In this document: piece after piece, positions 53,475-62,367 of the stretch
Numbering within the stretch: position 1 is the first letter of the stretch
How the letters are laid out: every line of letters starts with the position of its first letter
Source of the DNA: Bacteroidota bacterium
GTDB taxonomy: Bacteria > Bacteroidota > Bacteroidia > 2-12-FULL-35-15
Direction of reading: 5' to 3'
DNA length: 64,000 bases
NCBI GenBank assembly: GCA_947504725.1
Contig: CANNHN010000004.1
Location: 1-64,000, forward strand
Notes under the pieces: model-generated
What the model was told of the DNA's origin: nothing
The model's input: the letters and a program-made list of their open reading frames with translations, nothing else
The model's database searches: none
Translations under genes and position numbers: made by a program

Positions 53475-53879
53475 ATGGCAGGCGTTAATAAAGTAATATT
53501 GGTTGGTAATTTGGGTAAAGACCCTGAAGTTCGACACTTAGAAGGTGGTACCGCTGTTGCAAGTTTTTCTATTGCAACTACAGAAGTGTATAAAGATAAA
53601 ACAGGTGCGCGTCAGGAACAAACCGAATGGCATAATATAGTTGTATGGAGAGGGCTTGCAGAAATTGCAGAGAAGTATTTAAAAAAGGGAATGACGATAT
53701 ACATAGAAGGAAAACTGAGAACGCGTTCTTGGGATGATAAAGAAGGTCATAAACGTTATTCGACTGAAGTGGTGGGCGACACGTTTACGATTTTAAGTAA
53801 AAAAGAAAATCAGTCGACTGGAAACAATGAGCAAAGCGACAATTCTGGCCCTAAAACAGCCGATGATTTACCATTTTAA
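53475..53879 (+). CDS. ssb: Single-stranded DNA-binding protein
   Basis: 134 aa. The OB fold is clear: [66 protein letters not shown]. After a short disordered Asn/Ser linker it ends in DDLPF, the conserved acidic tip that recruits partner proteins. It binds single-stranded DNA as a tetramer in replication and repair. It has its own promoter and lies 60 bp upstream of gldE. Confidence 0.95.
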   Translation: MAGVNKVILVGNLGKDPEVRHLEGGTAVASFSIATTEVYKDKTGARQEQTEWHNIVVWRGLAEIAEKYLKKGMTIYIEGKLRTRSWDDKEGHKRYSTEVVGDTFTILSKKENQSTGNNEQSDNSGPKTADDLPF

Positions 53880-53939
53880 TGTGTTTGTTTACAAAGCACT
53901 ATCTTTGCGTTTATATAAGTTTAACTAATACCAAAAATT

Positions 53940-55292
53940 TTGGCCGTCACGAGTACCAGTCTCCTTTTTAATCCTTCGCTTTTAAGCATTGTTGTAAATC
54001 CTTTTTCCTTTAGCATTTTACTGGCAGTTATCATCATGTTTGTTTTATTGCTGATTGTTGCATTGGTTTCTGCTGCCGAATCAGCTTTTTTCTCTCTAAC
54101 TCCAAACGATATGGATGAATTAAAAACATCCGATTCTAAATCCGACCAAAAAATTCTTGAACTTATTGAAGCTCCTAAGCGATTGTTAGCAACGGTTTTA
54201 ATAAGTATTAACTTTATTAATATTGCTATAGTTATAATAAATGCTTCTTTTATTTTTGGTGCCGAAGGGTGGTTTGATTTTCCTGGTAGTCCAACCTTAG
54301 GTTTCCTCATCCAAGTAATTGCTGTTACCTTTTTGATTTTATTGATAGGTGAAGTGACTCCTAAAATTTATGCTACTCAAAATCCATTGAAAGTATCTCG
54401 TAAGCTTATTTATTTTGTACTCGTTTTGCAACGAATTTTTTATCCTATTAGCTCATTTTTAATTTTTACAACTTCTTTGTTGGATAAATTAATTAAACCC
54501 AAATCGCATAATATTTCAGTAGATGAATTGTCTCAAGCTTTGGATTTAACTTCTGATGAGGACATTCCTGTAGAAGATCACAAGATTTTAAAAGGGATTG
54601 TTAAATTTGGAAATACTGATGTGAAACAAATTATGCAATCGCGCACACATGTAACTGCATTTGAATATAAAATTGGTTACACAAAACTGTTGGCAGACAT
54701 AACAGCTTTTGGTTTTTCTCGGGTTCCTATTTATAAAGATACATTGGATAATATAGCAGGTGTGCTTTATACAAAAGATTTGTTGCAATATATTAATGAG
54801 AAGGATAGTTTTAATTGGCAAGCAATTGTTCGTCCACCATTTTTTGTTCCTGAGAATAAAAAGATAGATGATTTATTGCGAGAATTTCAACATGAAAAAA
54901 TTCACCTAGCTGTTGTTGTAGATGAATACGGTGGTACATCTGGAATTGTTACTTTAGAAGATGTAATTGAAGAAATTGTAGGAGAAATTAATGACGAATT
55001 TGATGACGATGATTTGGTTTATTCCAAATTAGACAATAATAATTTCGTATTTGAAGGGAAAGCAGCCTTAAATGATGTTGCCAGAATTTTGGAAATTGAC
55101 CGTGTCGATTTTGAAGAATCAAAAGGGGAGTCGGATAGTTTAGCTGGATTGATTATTGAAGTTGAAAGAAGAATCCCTACTAAAAATGAAAAAATTGTGT
55201 TTAAAAATTTAACCTTTACAATTGAATCGGCTGATAACAGGAAAATAAAACGCGTAAAAATTACAATTGAAAGACCGAACGATGAAGAATAA
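53940..55292 (+). CDS. gldE: Gliding motility-associated protein GldE (CBS/CorC family)
   Basis: 450 aa. The N-terminus has a DUF21/CNNM-type membrane domain (about residues 10-190; ALVSAAESAFFSLTPNDMDELK, LLIGEVTPKIYATQNP), then a CBS pair (about 200-330; VKQIMQSRTHVTAFE, FSRVPIYKDTLDNIAGVLYTKDL, HLAVVVDEYGGTSGIVTLEDVIEEIVGEI), then a CorC_HlyC transporter-associated domain (FVFEGKAALNDVARIL). It begins with TTG 60 bp after ssb. In flavobacteria gldE lies beside gldD and supports gliding and T9SS function; a role in stabilising GldD is proposed. Alternative name: hemolysin/CorC-type transporter. Gene order favours GldE. Confidence 0.88.
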   Translation: MAVTSTSLLFNPSLLSIVVNPFSFSILLAVIIMFVLLLIVALVSAAESAFFSLTPNDMDELKTSDSKSDQKILELIEAPKRLLATVLISINFINIAIVIINASFIFGAEGWFDFPGSPTLGFLIQVIAVTFLILLIGEVTPKIYATQNPLKVSRKLIYFVLVLQRIFYPISSFLIFTTSLLDKLIKPKSHNISVDELSQALDLTSDEDIPVEDHKILKGIVKFGNTDVKQIMQSRTHVTAFEYKIGYTKLLADITAFGFSRVPIYKDTLDNIAGVLYTKDLLQYINEKDSFNWQAIVRPPFFVPENKKIDDLLREFQHEKIHLAVVVDEYGGTSGIVTLEDVIEEIVGEINDEFDDDDLVYSKLDNNNFVFEGKAALNDVARILEIDRVDFEESKGESDSLAGLIIEVERRIPTKNEKIVFKNLTFTIESADNRKIKRVKITIERPNDEE

Positions 55293-55932
55293 AGTATCAA
55301 GTATCAGGTATCAAGTATCAGGCATTTTTGTCTTGATACTTTTGTCTTGCATCTTGTTCCCTGCTTGCGGAGGCGATGATGATGAAACCATTGCTCCGAA
55401 ACCAAGAGCATATTTTCGATTAGCGCTTCCTGAAAAAAAATATATTTCCTACGATTCTGTTTGTCCGTTCACATGTGAAATTCCTGCTTACACAAAAATG
55501 GAAAACGATAAAAATTATCGTGCTGAGCCGTGTTGGTTAAATCTTGAGTTTACTTCTTTGAATGGAACGCTTCACTTAACGTATCATCCATTAAATGGCG
55601 ATATCAATGAATATTTGGATGAAACCAATGAGCTTGCTTCTAAACATCAGATAAAGGCTTCGGGGATAGAAGAGAAGCTAGTTTCAAAAGATTCAAGTAA
55701 AGTTTACGGATTAATTTATGAGATTGGTGGAAATGCCGCTTCATCTATCCAGTTTTTTTTAACAGATAGCACCAACCATTTTTTAAGAGGCGCATTGTAT
55801 TTTAATGTTGCGCCTAATACGGATTCTATCTCGCCTGTAATTGATTTTGTTAGAAAAGATATCTATCACTTGATAGAAACATTTGAATGGAAACAGGCCA
55901 CAAAAACTATTTCCTTACCACCTTCAAAATAA
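55282..55932 (+). CDS. gldD: Gliding motility lipoprotein GldD
   Basis: 216 aa from ATG 55282, which overlaps the gldE stop by 11 bp; a longer frame begins with TTG inside gldE. The signal VLILLSCILFPAC has a lipobox with Cys about residue 29. The mature part shows the GldD pattern: PKPRAYFRLALPEKKYISYDSVCPFTCEIP, WLNLEFTSLNGTLHLTYHPL, SIQFFLTDSTNHFLRGALYFNV and a final SPVIDFVRKDIYHLIETFEW. GldD is needed for gliding and type IX secretion in flavobacteria. The first 13 codons derive from a tandem repeat AGTATCAAGTATCAGG, so the N-terminus is unusual. The 3' end overlaps ctaA by 26 bp. Confidence 0.92.
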   Translation: MKNKVSSIRYQVSGIFVLILLSCILFPACGGDDDETIAPKPRAYFRLALPEKKYISYDSVCPFTCEIPAYTKMENDKNYRAEPCWLNLEFTSLNGTLHLTYHPLNGDINEYLDETNELASKHQIKASGIEEKLVSKDSSKVYGLIYEIGGNAASSIQFFLTDSTNHFLRGALYFNVAPNTDSISPVIDFVRKDIYHLIETFEWKQATKTISLPPSK

Positions 55933-56857
55933 TTAAAAATTGCAAAGCGTAAGCAAAGCATGCCAGCAATAAGTGAATAGGTTGTAATGCTGCGGGCAAT
56001 GCAAAGCGGTTTAAGATAATTCCTGCTAATAATTCTGCAATTAAAATTAGCCCTAAGGTTTTCGATAATTTTTTCAAAGTATCTGTCGCACCACTTTTTA
56101 CAATTTTATAAATCATAAAAAGATTGACCAGCATTATTGCAATAGAAAAACTCCTGTGTACCTTAAAAGAGATCCCAAGGTTTTCAACAATATCGCCCCT
56201 GAAATTGGCGTCAAAATTCTTCAGTAAAACATCTACTTCTTCACGAACTTGTGTGCCCAACATTATTTGAACGATGGTGAAAAAGAAAACAATAGCACTT
56301 AATTGTATGATTACTGGTTGAGCTTTTTTTTCAGAACTAACAGAAATTAATTTTTTAGCACGATAAATAATTGCAACGGCAACAGCTAGTATCAGTAAAG
56401 CCATCACCATATGAATCGTAATTTTCATCGGAGCTAAATTGCTACTAACGACTTTTGCTCCCAACCAACCTTGAAATCCAATCATAAAAAAAGACAATGC
56501 CGACATTACAAAAATGCGATTGTCGTATTTTCTGATTTTTATGGATAATAACAGTTGGATAAAAACAAATACTCCTAAAATTGCGCCTGCTAATCTGTTT
56601 AAATATTCAGTCCATGTATTTAAAGCATTGAATTCTGCAACTGCATGGTGTTCGCCTGCATACAATTCTTTATAGTTGGAAGGTAATTGAGAAACATCGG
56701 TTGGTGGGACCCAAGAACCGAAACATTTTGGCCAATCCGGACAGCCCATTCCGGAGCCCGTAGCACGTACTACTGAACCTGCTATGATTACAATGAAAAT
56801 TAATATCAATGTAATTTGTGCAATCAGAATAAAACGATGTATGCTTTTTGGTTCCAT
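55907..56857 (-). CDS. ctaA: Heme A synthase (COX15/CtaA)
   Basis: 316 aa, eight transmembrane helices. It oxidises the C8 methyl of heme O to make heme A for cytochrome oxidase. Family marks: GSVVRATGSGMGCPDWPKCFG with the paired Cys (near residues 38-46), a Glu in HAVAEFNALNTWTEYLNRLAG, and conserved His residues in KITIHMVMALL, KVHRSFSIA and QPIHLLLACFAY. Convergent with gldD, with a 26-bp overlap of the ends. No ctaB or cta operon is adjacent. Confidence 0.93.
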   Translation of the reverse strand: MEPKSIHRFILIAQITLILIFIVIIAGSVVRATGSGMGCPDWPKCFGSWVPPTDVSQLPSNYKELYAGEHHAVAEFNALNTWTEYLNRLAGAILGVFVFIQLLLSIKIRKYDNRIFVMSALSFFMIGFQGWLGAKVVSSNLAPMKITIHMVMALLILAVAVAIIYRAKKLISVSSEKKAQPVIIQLSAIVFFFTIVQIMLGTQVREEVDVLLKNFDANFRGDIVENLGISFKVHRSFSIAIMLVNLFMIYKIVKSGATDTLKKLSKTLGLILIAELLAGIILNRFALPAALQPIHLLLACFAYALQFLIILKVVRK

Positions 56858-56870
56858 AAAATTTCAAATC

Positions 56871-56900
56871 CATTGTCATCCTGAACGGAGTCGAAGGACA
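56871..56900. repeat. Single repeat arm (GTCATCCTGAACGGAGTCGAAGG type)
   Basis: Matches one arm of the TCGACTCCGCTCAG palindrome family seen at 6591; no partner nearby. Confidence 0.5.
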
Positions 56901-57052
56901 AAATTACTAAATGTTTAGGCTCGCGCTATGATTATTGTCATTAAGTTAGATTAACCTATCATTTAGAATCATTTACCTCTATTCAAAAAGGTTACAACAA
57001 TAATTAAGTAACGCCAATTGTTTTACACCTATAAACTAAAAACAATATCCCC

Positions 57053-57700
57053 ATGAACAAGATAATTCTAATTGCTTTGCTTCTTCCAGTGATGGGCATA
57101 GCGCAAGAACAGCTCGATAAAGAAAGTGGTTATTTTCAATTAGGAGTTAGAAATGTGATGAGTACATTTAGTGAAGACGGAGCCAATGGTTTTGGTATGG
57201 GAGGTCAATTTCGTATCAGAGTGTTGAATAGAATAAATACCGATTGGTATGCCGATTTTATCACTACAGATATCGGTGGATTGGCAAAAAGAGAAGATGT
57301 GCACATAGGTTGGTCGGTTTTAGCTTATCCTTTTAATTACCATACAACAAAAGGAAAAATTACACCCTACATTTTAGCTGGTCATTGTTTTGATTATTCT
57401 AAAGTGACTAGTAATAAAGATGGTTTTTACTTAGATAAATTAAGTAGTGCCGTTCAGTTAGGATTGGGTGCACATTATAACATTACTGATAGAACGGATA
57501 TTTCGTTGACTGCACAATATATGATGCATATGGGAAAAGACATTCATGCACACATTGCAGATCATGACGGTAATAAGCATGTGCACATTGAAAAAACTCA
57601 AGTGCGAGGCATCGAAGGTCATATGCTTATAAATCTTAGTTTAAATGTTCGGTTATTCGATATGTGGGATCAACATCATAAAAGAAAGAAAACTGCTTAA
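57053..57700 (+). CDS. Outer membrane beta-barrel-like protein, His-rich loop
   Basis: 215 aa. Signal peptide MNKIILIALLLPVMGIAQ. The mature part has alternating amphipathic strands (YFQLGVRNVM, GMGGQFRIRVLNRINTDWYADFITTD, ILAGHCFDYSKV, AVQLGLGAHYNITDRTDISLTAQYM, INLSLNVRLFDMW), as in small outer membrane barrels. One loop near residue 165 is dense in His (HMGKDIHAHIADHDGNKHVH), a possible metal-binding feature. No family named. It is followed by a paralogous-looking gene 47 bp later, likely co-transcribed. Confidence 0.7.
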   Translation: MNKIILIALLLPVMGIAQEQLDKESGYFQLGVRNVMSTFSEDGANGFGMGGQFRIRVLNRINTDWYADFITTDIGGLAKREDVHIGWSVLAYPFNYHTTKGKITPYILAGHCFDYSKVTSNKDGFYLDKLSSAVQLGLGAHYNITDRTDISLTAQYMMHMGKDIHAHIADHDGNKHVHIEKTQVRGIEGHMLINLSLNVRLFDMWDQHHKRKKTA

Positions 57701-57747
57701 TTTTTTTCTTAACTCAATTGCTAACGAATTTTTTTAAAATAGAAATT

Positions 57748-58383
57748 ATGAAAACGAAGAATCTAATTTTAGTATTTGTATGTTTTTATAGTGTTGTTTT
57801 TGCTCAGCAAGAAAATACTCAATACATACACAAACATTTGATGCGTGCTACAGCTTCAGTTGTTGCTGGATCTTTATTCAAAGAAGGAATGAAAACTGTT
57901 CATATAGATGGAAGTGCTGAATATTATTTGGATAATAAAATATCTGTACGAGGTTCTGCTAGTTATATGTTAGGGAGTTCTGGAATAACAAAAGACTCAA
58001 TGGGTTTGAAAGATTTTCATTCCATCTATTTAGGAGCTGCGTATCATTTTCCAACAAAAGGACATTTCGATCCGTATTTTATTTTTCAACCAGGATTGGC
58101 TTATACTTCTTCTTATAAAAGTGGCCCTCCTCTGTTGACAGCAGAAGAAGAACAAGTCAGAAAGTTCTATCCAGGAACAGTGAGTCCGATTGCTACAGCG
58201 GGTGTTGGGTTCAATTATTACTTTCAACGATTTGCTCATTTGTTTGTGGAAACTCGATATGTATATGGAATGCATTTGTCTCAAGCTCCTAGTCCTATTT
58301 CTTTGCAAGAGTTGAGAGTTACATTCGGACTTGGCTTCAATTTGTTTATAATAAAAGAAAAGAAAAAAATCCCTACTGCCTAA
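57748..58383 (+). CDS. Outer membrane beta-barrel-like protein
   Basis: 211 aa from ATG 57748 (MKTKNLILVFVCFYSVVFAQ signal); a longer frame starts 30 bases earlier. Beta-strand pattern resembles the preceding gene (SVRGSASYMLGSSG, HSIYLGAAYHFPTKGHFDPYFIFQPGLAYTSSYK, VGFNYYFQRFAHLFVETRYVYGMH), ending in ELRVTFGLGFNLFIIKEKKK. Probably a second barrel protein of the same operon. A strong terminator follows. Confidence 0.68.
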   Translation: MKTKNLILVFVCFYSVVFAQQENTQYIHKHLMRATASVVAGSLFKEGMKTVHIDGSAEYYLDNKISVRGSASYMLGSSGITKDSMGLKDFHSIYLGAAYHFPTKGHFDPYFIFQPGLAYTSSYKSGPPLLTAEEEQVRKFYPGTVSPIATAGVGFNYYFQRFAHLFVETRYVYGMHLSQAPSPISLQELRVTFGLGFNLFIIKEKKKIPTA

Positions 58384-58387
58384 AAAA

Positions 58388-58440
58388 ATCGATTCCGTTT
58401 TTGTGAAAGAACTATCACAGAAACGGAATCGGATTTTTAT
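58388..58440 (+). terminator. Terminator after the barrel protein pair
   Basis: ATCGATTCCGTTTTTGTGA and TCACAGAAACGGAATCGGAT form a long stem with a T run after it. Confidence 0.85.
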
Positions 58441-58449
58441 AAAAATTAA

Positions 58450-59247
58450 TTACTCAAACAAATCGTATTCTTCAATTTCTTTTTTCTTTGCATTGCTCGC
58501 AGCATCTCTTTCTTTGCGGTCGTCAATTTTATTTTGTTTACGGTTCATTTCCCATTTGTATTCTTTTGTAGTGATGACTACAACACCGCCAGTGCAATCG
58601 CCATAAGAAGCTGGAACACCACCTGTTAATATTTCCATTCCTGCAATTCCCATTCCAGGTACATCTGGAACGTCCATCGTTCTGTTTCCATCTACGTAGT
58701 AGATAGTGCTTCCTCTTCTGGAACCTCTAACGTAAATATCTTTTCCATCAGGCGTTGCTAATACGCCAGGAGTAACCATTGTAATTAATCCGATAATATC
58801 AGTTTTGCCAACTGCAGCATTTTCGATTTGATCAATTGAAATTGATGTAAGGGCCGTAAATTCAGGATCAACTACTGGCTGTCTAAATTTTTCTGAAACA
58901 ATAACAGTTCCTAAATTTGTAGCAGACAAAACCATATTTACATTTAAATACGTTGTTTTGTTTGGGCGAATAATTACTTTTTCTCGCAAGTGAATGTTGT
59001 AACTTGTTGCATATACTTTTACGTTGTATTTGCCTGCAGTGATATCTTTAAATGTAAATTCTCCATTTTCATCCGCTTGTTTACTAGCTATCAGTGTTGA
59101 GTCTTGTAAAATAGCTATTTGCGTAAAAGGTAATGGCAAACTTCTTTCATCTAGAACAGTTCCTTTAATTGTTCCTTCGCTTTGTGCGAAAATGTTACCT
59201 GAAAGCATCAATGCACTCAAGATTAAAATTGATTTTAGAGTCTTCAT
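58450..59247 (-). CDS. CarboxypepD_reg-like plus TonB plug domain protein (no barrel)
   Basis: 265 aa from ATG 59247 (MKTLKSILILSALMLSGNIFAQ signal peptide). Residues about 25-105 are a CarboxypepD_reg-like beta sandwich (GTIKGTVLDERSLPLPFTQIAILQDSTLIASKQADENGEFTFKDI). Residues about 125-225 match the TonB receptor plug (IENAAVGKTDIIGLITMVTPGVLATPDGKDIYVRGSRRGSTIYYVDGNRT and GDCTGGVVVITTK). It then stops with a charged tail (NRKQNKIDDRKERDAASNAKKKEIEEYDLFE) instead of the 22-strand barrel. It therefore cannot be an uptake receptor by itself. It is divergent from an ECF sigma factor gene, so a signal-transduction role is possible. Confidence 0.8.
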   Translation of the reverse strand: MKTLKSILILSALMLSGNIFAQSEGTIKGTVLDERSLPLPFTQIAILQDSTLIASKQADENGEFTFKDITAGKYNVKVYATSYNIHLREKVIIRPNKTTYLNVNMVLSATNLGTVIVSEKFRQPVVDPEFTALTSISIDQIENAAVGKTDIIGLITMVTPGVLATPDGKDIYVRGSRRGSTIYYVDGNRTMDVPDVPGMGIAGMEILTGGVPASYGDCTGGVVVITTKEYKWEMNRKQNKIDDRKERDAASNAKKKEIEEYDLFE

Positions 59248-59505
59248 ATGTTTAAGTTTTAAAAGGTTTATGTATTTTGATGTTGCGCTTTTTTGCTCTG
59301 TTTGCTGATAAGACGTATTGCTGATTTGGTTTCCATAAATAATAAATTTAACCATTTAGCGCATTGCCATTTAATCACAAAACCTGCCGTTTACTCATTC
59401 CAACAAACTAATCTTTAAAATGGTGGTTTAACTATATGGAATCTGATACTCCAATACGTCTAACTATCAAGCACCGATTCCGGATCATTTTAAAAACATC
59501 GGATT

Positions 59506-60078
59506 ATGAGTTACTCTACTTCAAATCAAAGCCATTTAACCGATAATGAATTGGTAAAACAGTACAAAATTACTGGGGATAAAATTTATGTGGGAGAATT
59601 GTACAAAAGATATACGCATTTGGTTCTTGGAATGTGTATCAACTATTTTAAAGATAGAGATGTTGCAAAAGATATGACGCTTCAAATTTTCGAAAAATTG
59701 TTTGATGAATTAAAAAAACGGGAAGTGGAAAATTTTAAAGCATGGTTAACATTTGTTGTTCGCAATTATTGCATTTCCGAGTTAAGAAAAATGCAAACAC
59801 AATTAAATCGCGATATACAATATCAATACGAATTAAAATCTCAACAACATGAAGATGATACTGAAAAATCGGTTCAGGAAGAGCAAAAACTGGAGGCTTT
59901 GGAAAAAGCGATGGAAAGTTTAAATCCATTTCAAAAAAAATGCATTGAATTGTTTTACCTGAAAAACATGAGCTACACTCAAATAGTTGAAATGACTGGC
60001 TATTCGGTAAATGAAGTGAAAAGCTATATTCAGAATGGTAAAAGAAATTTAAAAATGATAATCACAAATATTAAATAA
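59506..60078 (+). CDS. ECF RNA polymerase sigma factor
   Basis: 190 aa. Region 2 (YKRYTHLVLGMCINYFKDRDVAKDMTLQIFEKLFDEL) and region 4 (MESLNPFQKKCIELFYLKNMSYTQIVEMTGYSVNEVKSYIQNGKRNLKMII) are present, with a charged linker between. It is an extracytoplasmic-function sigma factor. The next gene (8 bp later) encodes a membrane protein with a zinc-finger-like anti-sigma head. That pairing suggests control by an envelope signal. The target genes cannot be told from sequence. Confidence 0.92.
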   Translation: MSYSTSNQSHLTDNELVKQYKITGDKIYVGELYKRYTHLVLGMCINYFKDRDVAKDMTLQIFEKLFDELKKREVENFKAWLTFVVRNYCISELRKMQTQLNRDIQYQYELKSQQHEDDTEKSVQEEQKLEALEKAMESLNPFQKKCIELFYLKNMSYTQIVEMTGYSVNEVKSYIQNGKRNLKMIITNIK

Positions 60079-60086
60079 CCGTCCCC

Positions 60087-61157
60087 ATGAACACGAACTA
60101 CATCAACTGTTTATCTTTCGAGCAACTTCAATCATACTCGCTTCATAAAAGTGATAAAGAAGAACACGCTCATTTATATATGCACATTTCTACGTGTGAA
60201 TTGTGCGCTTGTGCGGTTAACGGATTTACTGCCATTTCTTTTACTTCTGCTGATGTTGACGCCATCGATCATCAGATTGACATGAAAACAAATGCTATAC
60301 ACGCAAATCCGTTAACCTTTGCACATGTTTTGATTGCTTGTGTTTCTATAGCCACGATTTTTGGATTTTATTTTTTCGCCAATTCTTTTTCAGATAACAA
60401 ATCAACATTAGCTGTTTTAGAAAATGTAAAGCCAATCACATTGCCTTTGGTTGAAGAAATTATAATAGTTGTTGAACCTGAAGTGGTTTCTGTTCCCAAA
60501 GAAAATTTTAAAAATGAAACAGTTGTAGAAAATGAAGTAGTAGAAAAATTAAATATTCTTGTTGAGCCAATGGAAAGTATTACACCTGATTTAATTCACA
60601 ACTCTGTAAAAACTTCCGATGTATTCGTTGAAAATGTTTTTAATGCAAATGTTATTTACATATATGATTTGAAAGTAACCAATTACAATGCACTTTATTT
60701 TAATTATCAGATAAATATATTCGAAATTAAGGGTCACACGCCTCCTAATAAGGAAAATAAAGAAAGTGCGAACACTTTTTTTGAAAAAGATTTTGAACAA
60801 ACTATTGCAGCTGATAAGGTGTTAAAGGCCGGATTAACGCACTTCAATAAAGGGAAATACGAAAAAGCATTAGGAGAGTTTCAAATCTTGTTAGACGCAA
60901 ATCCTAACGATATCAACTCCTTGTTTTACAGCGCGGTTTCTTACTATCACATTGGAAAATATGATCGCAGTATAAAAAATTTAGAAGCAGTTTTAAAATC
61001 GGCTAACAATACGTTTCATCCGGAAGCAAAATGGAATTTAGCTTTGTCTAATCTAAAAATTGGTGAAAAAGCAAAAGCAAAACAATTTTTGATTGAAATT
61101 GTAAATGAAAAAGGATTTTATTCTAAGAGAGCATTAGACAAGTTGAAAGGGCTGTAA
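60087..61157 (+). CDS. Putative anti-sigma factor with TPR domain
   Basis: 356 aa. The N-terminal cytosolic part has a zinc-binding anti-sigma-like pattern, HLYMHISTCELCACAVNG (H-x3-C-x2-C, residues about 26-44). One transmembrane helix follows (about 72-93, LTFAHVLIACVSIATIFGFYFFA). The periplasmic part has a Val/Glu-rich linker and a C-terminal TPR array (LTHFNKGKYEKALGEFQILLDANPNDINSLFYSAVSYYHIGKYDRSIKNLEAVL). Typical arrangement for a Bacteroidota anti-sigma: the head holds the sigma factor and the tail senses. Function inferred from gene order and topology. Confidence 0.78.
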   Translation: MNTNYINCLSFEQLQSYSLHKSDKEEHAHLYMHISTCELCACAVNGFTAISFTSADVDAIDHQIDMKTNAIHANPLTFAHVLIACVSIATIFGFYFFANSFSDNKSTLAVLENVKPITLPLVEEIIIVVEPEVVSVPKENFKNETVVENEVVEKLNILVEPMESITPDLIHNSVKTSDVFVENVFNANVIYIYDLKVTNYNALYFNYQINIFEIKGHTPPNKENKESANTFFEKDFEQTIAADKVLKAGLTHFNKGKYEKALGEFQILLDANPNDINSLFYSAVSYYHIGKYDRSIKNLEAVLKSANNTFHPEAKWNLALSNLKIGEKAKAKQFLIEIVNEKGFYSKRALDKLKGL

Positions 61158-61170
61158 TTATTAAATCAAA

Positions 61171-61299
61171 TGTCACTTCGAGTGATTCTTCGACAAAGGA
61201 GAAGAATTGTATCGAGAAGTATTTGTAAATTAGAATAGGCTTCGCAATCAGTTCTCGATACATTTCTTTCGTTTCACTTTAGAAACACTTGAAGTGACA
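61171..61299. repeat. Palindromic repeat between the anti-sigma and EamA genes
   Basis: TGTCACTTCGAGTG at 61171 and CACTTGAAGTGACA near 61286-61299 are inverted. An internal pair, TGTATCGAGAA and TTCTCGATACA, lies between them. Confidence 0.7.
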
Positions 61300-61337
61300 G
61301 CATTTTTGTATTGTAGCTTTCTAACCAACAATTCTAA

Positions 61338-61345
61338 TATCTTTG
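61338..61345 (+). promoter_or_regulatory. -7 element for the EamA transporter gene
   Basis: TATCTTTG matches TAnnTTTG, 19 nt before the GTG start; TTG at 61311 is a possible -33 part. Confidence 0.4.
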
Positions 61346-61364
61346 TCGCACTAAAATTATAATA

Positions 61365-62255
61365 GTGAACACAAAGGCTATCAACTGGATTATTTTAATT
61401 GCATTAGCACTTACTTGGGGAAGCTCATTTATTCTGATGAAAAGAGGAATGGATGTTTATTCTAGTGAAGAAGTTGCGGCCTTGCGAATATTTATTGCTT
61501 TTCTTTTTTTATCTCCACTTATTTTCAAGTATGTTAAAAAGCCTTTGCTCAAACATTGGAAAGGATTTTTAGGAATGGGCGTGCTTGGCAATTTAATTCC
61601 CGCATTCTTATTTACAAAAGCAGAAACAGGAATCAGTAGTTCGTTAACTGGAATGCTGAATTCACTCACTCCGTTATTTACTTTGTTGTTGGGTGTATTG
61701 TTATTCAAATCAAAAACAAAATGGATAAATGTGGTTGGAATTTTAATAGGATTTGTTGGAGCAATTGGTTTATTATTAGTTGGTAAATCCGAAGACATGA
61801 CTAATAATTTGTTTTTTGGATTTTATGTGGTTTTGGCAACTGTATGTTATGCGTTAAGTGTAAACATCATCAAAAAAGATTTAAACGAAGTTAATTCAAT
61901 TGCAGCTACCGTTTGGGCGATGATGTTTATTGGTCCGTTTGCTGGAATCTACCTCTTTGGGTTCACCGATTTTACAACCAAACTAAGCTCCAATCCAATG
62001 GCATATAGTAGTTTAGGGTATATTGTGATTTTGGCAGTTTTCGGAACAGCCCTTTCGGTAATAATTTTTAATGTTCTTATTCGTAATACAAATGCCTTAT
62101 TTGCCTCATCCGTTACCTACTTAATTCCAATTGTAGCATTAATGTGGGGTATTTTAGATGGAGAATACGTTCAACTTCTTCATTTTGTGTGGATTACAAT
62201 AATTTTGTTGGGGGTTTATTTGGTCAACAAAAAGGCTCCTACCTCCAAAAAATAA
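61365..62255 (+). CDS. EamA/DMT-family transporter
   Basis: 296 aa, ten hydrophobic helices in two homologous five-helix halves (first from ALALTWGSSFILMKRGM, second from FGFYVVLATVCYALSVNIIKK). The EamA pattern LTWGSSFILMKRG and the LTGMLNSLTPLFTLLLGVLLFKSK stretch are typical. It is an inner membrane exporter or importer of small metabolites such as amino acids; the substrate is unknown. The start is GTG. Confidence 0.9.
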   Translation: MNTKAINWIILIALALTWGSSFILMKRGMDVYSSEEVAALRIFIAFLFLSPLIFKYVKKPLLKHWKGFLGMGVLGNLIPAFLFTKAETGISSSLTGMLNSLTPLFTLLLGVLLFKSKTKWINVVGILIGFVGAIGLLLVGKSEDMTNNLFFGFYVVLATVCYALSVNIIKKDLNEVNSIAATVWAMMFIGPFAGIYLFGFTDFTTKLSSNPMAYSSLGYIVILAVFGTALSVIIFNVLIRNTNALFASSVTYLIPIVALMWGILDGEYVQLLHFVWITIILLGVYLVNKKAPTSKK

Positions 62256-62284
62256 GGTTTTTTTAGGAAAATTACCCTAAAACC

Positions 62285-62315
62285 TTTGCCACATTCAAAT
62301 AAATTCTTAATTTCG
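62285..62315 (+). promoter_or_regulatory. Promoter of rplU-rpmA
   Basis: TTTG at 62285-62288 and TAATTTCG at 62308-62315 with 19 nt between. The -7 element deviates by one base (TTCG instead of TTTG). Confidence 0.6.
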
Positions 62316-62367
62316 TGCCCCCAAGAAAATAATGTCTTGGAATTATAAACAAATAAAACCCTATACA

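Noticed and set aside
55282-55345. CRISPR-like tandem repeats at the gldD start
   Set aside because: Only two or three short TATCAAG units without unique spacers, and inside a conserved coding gene.
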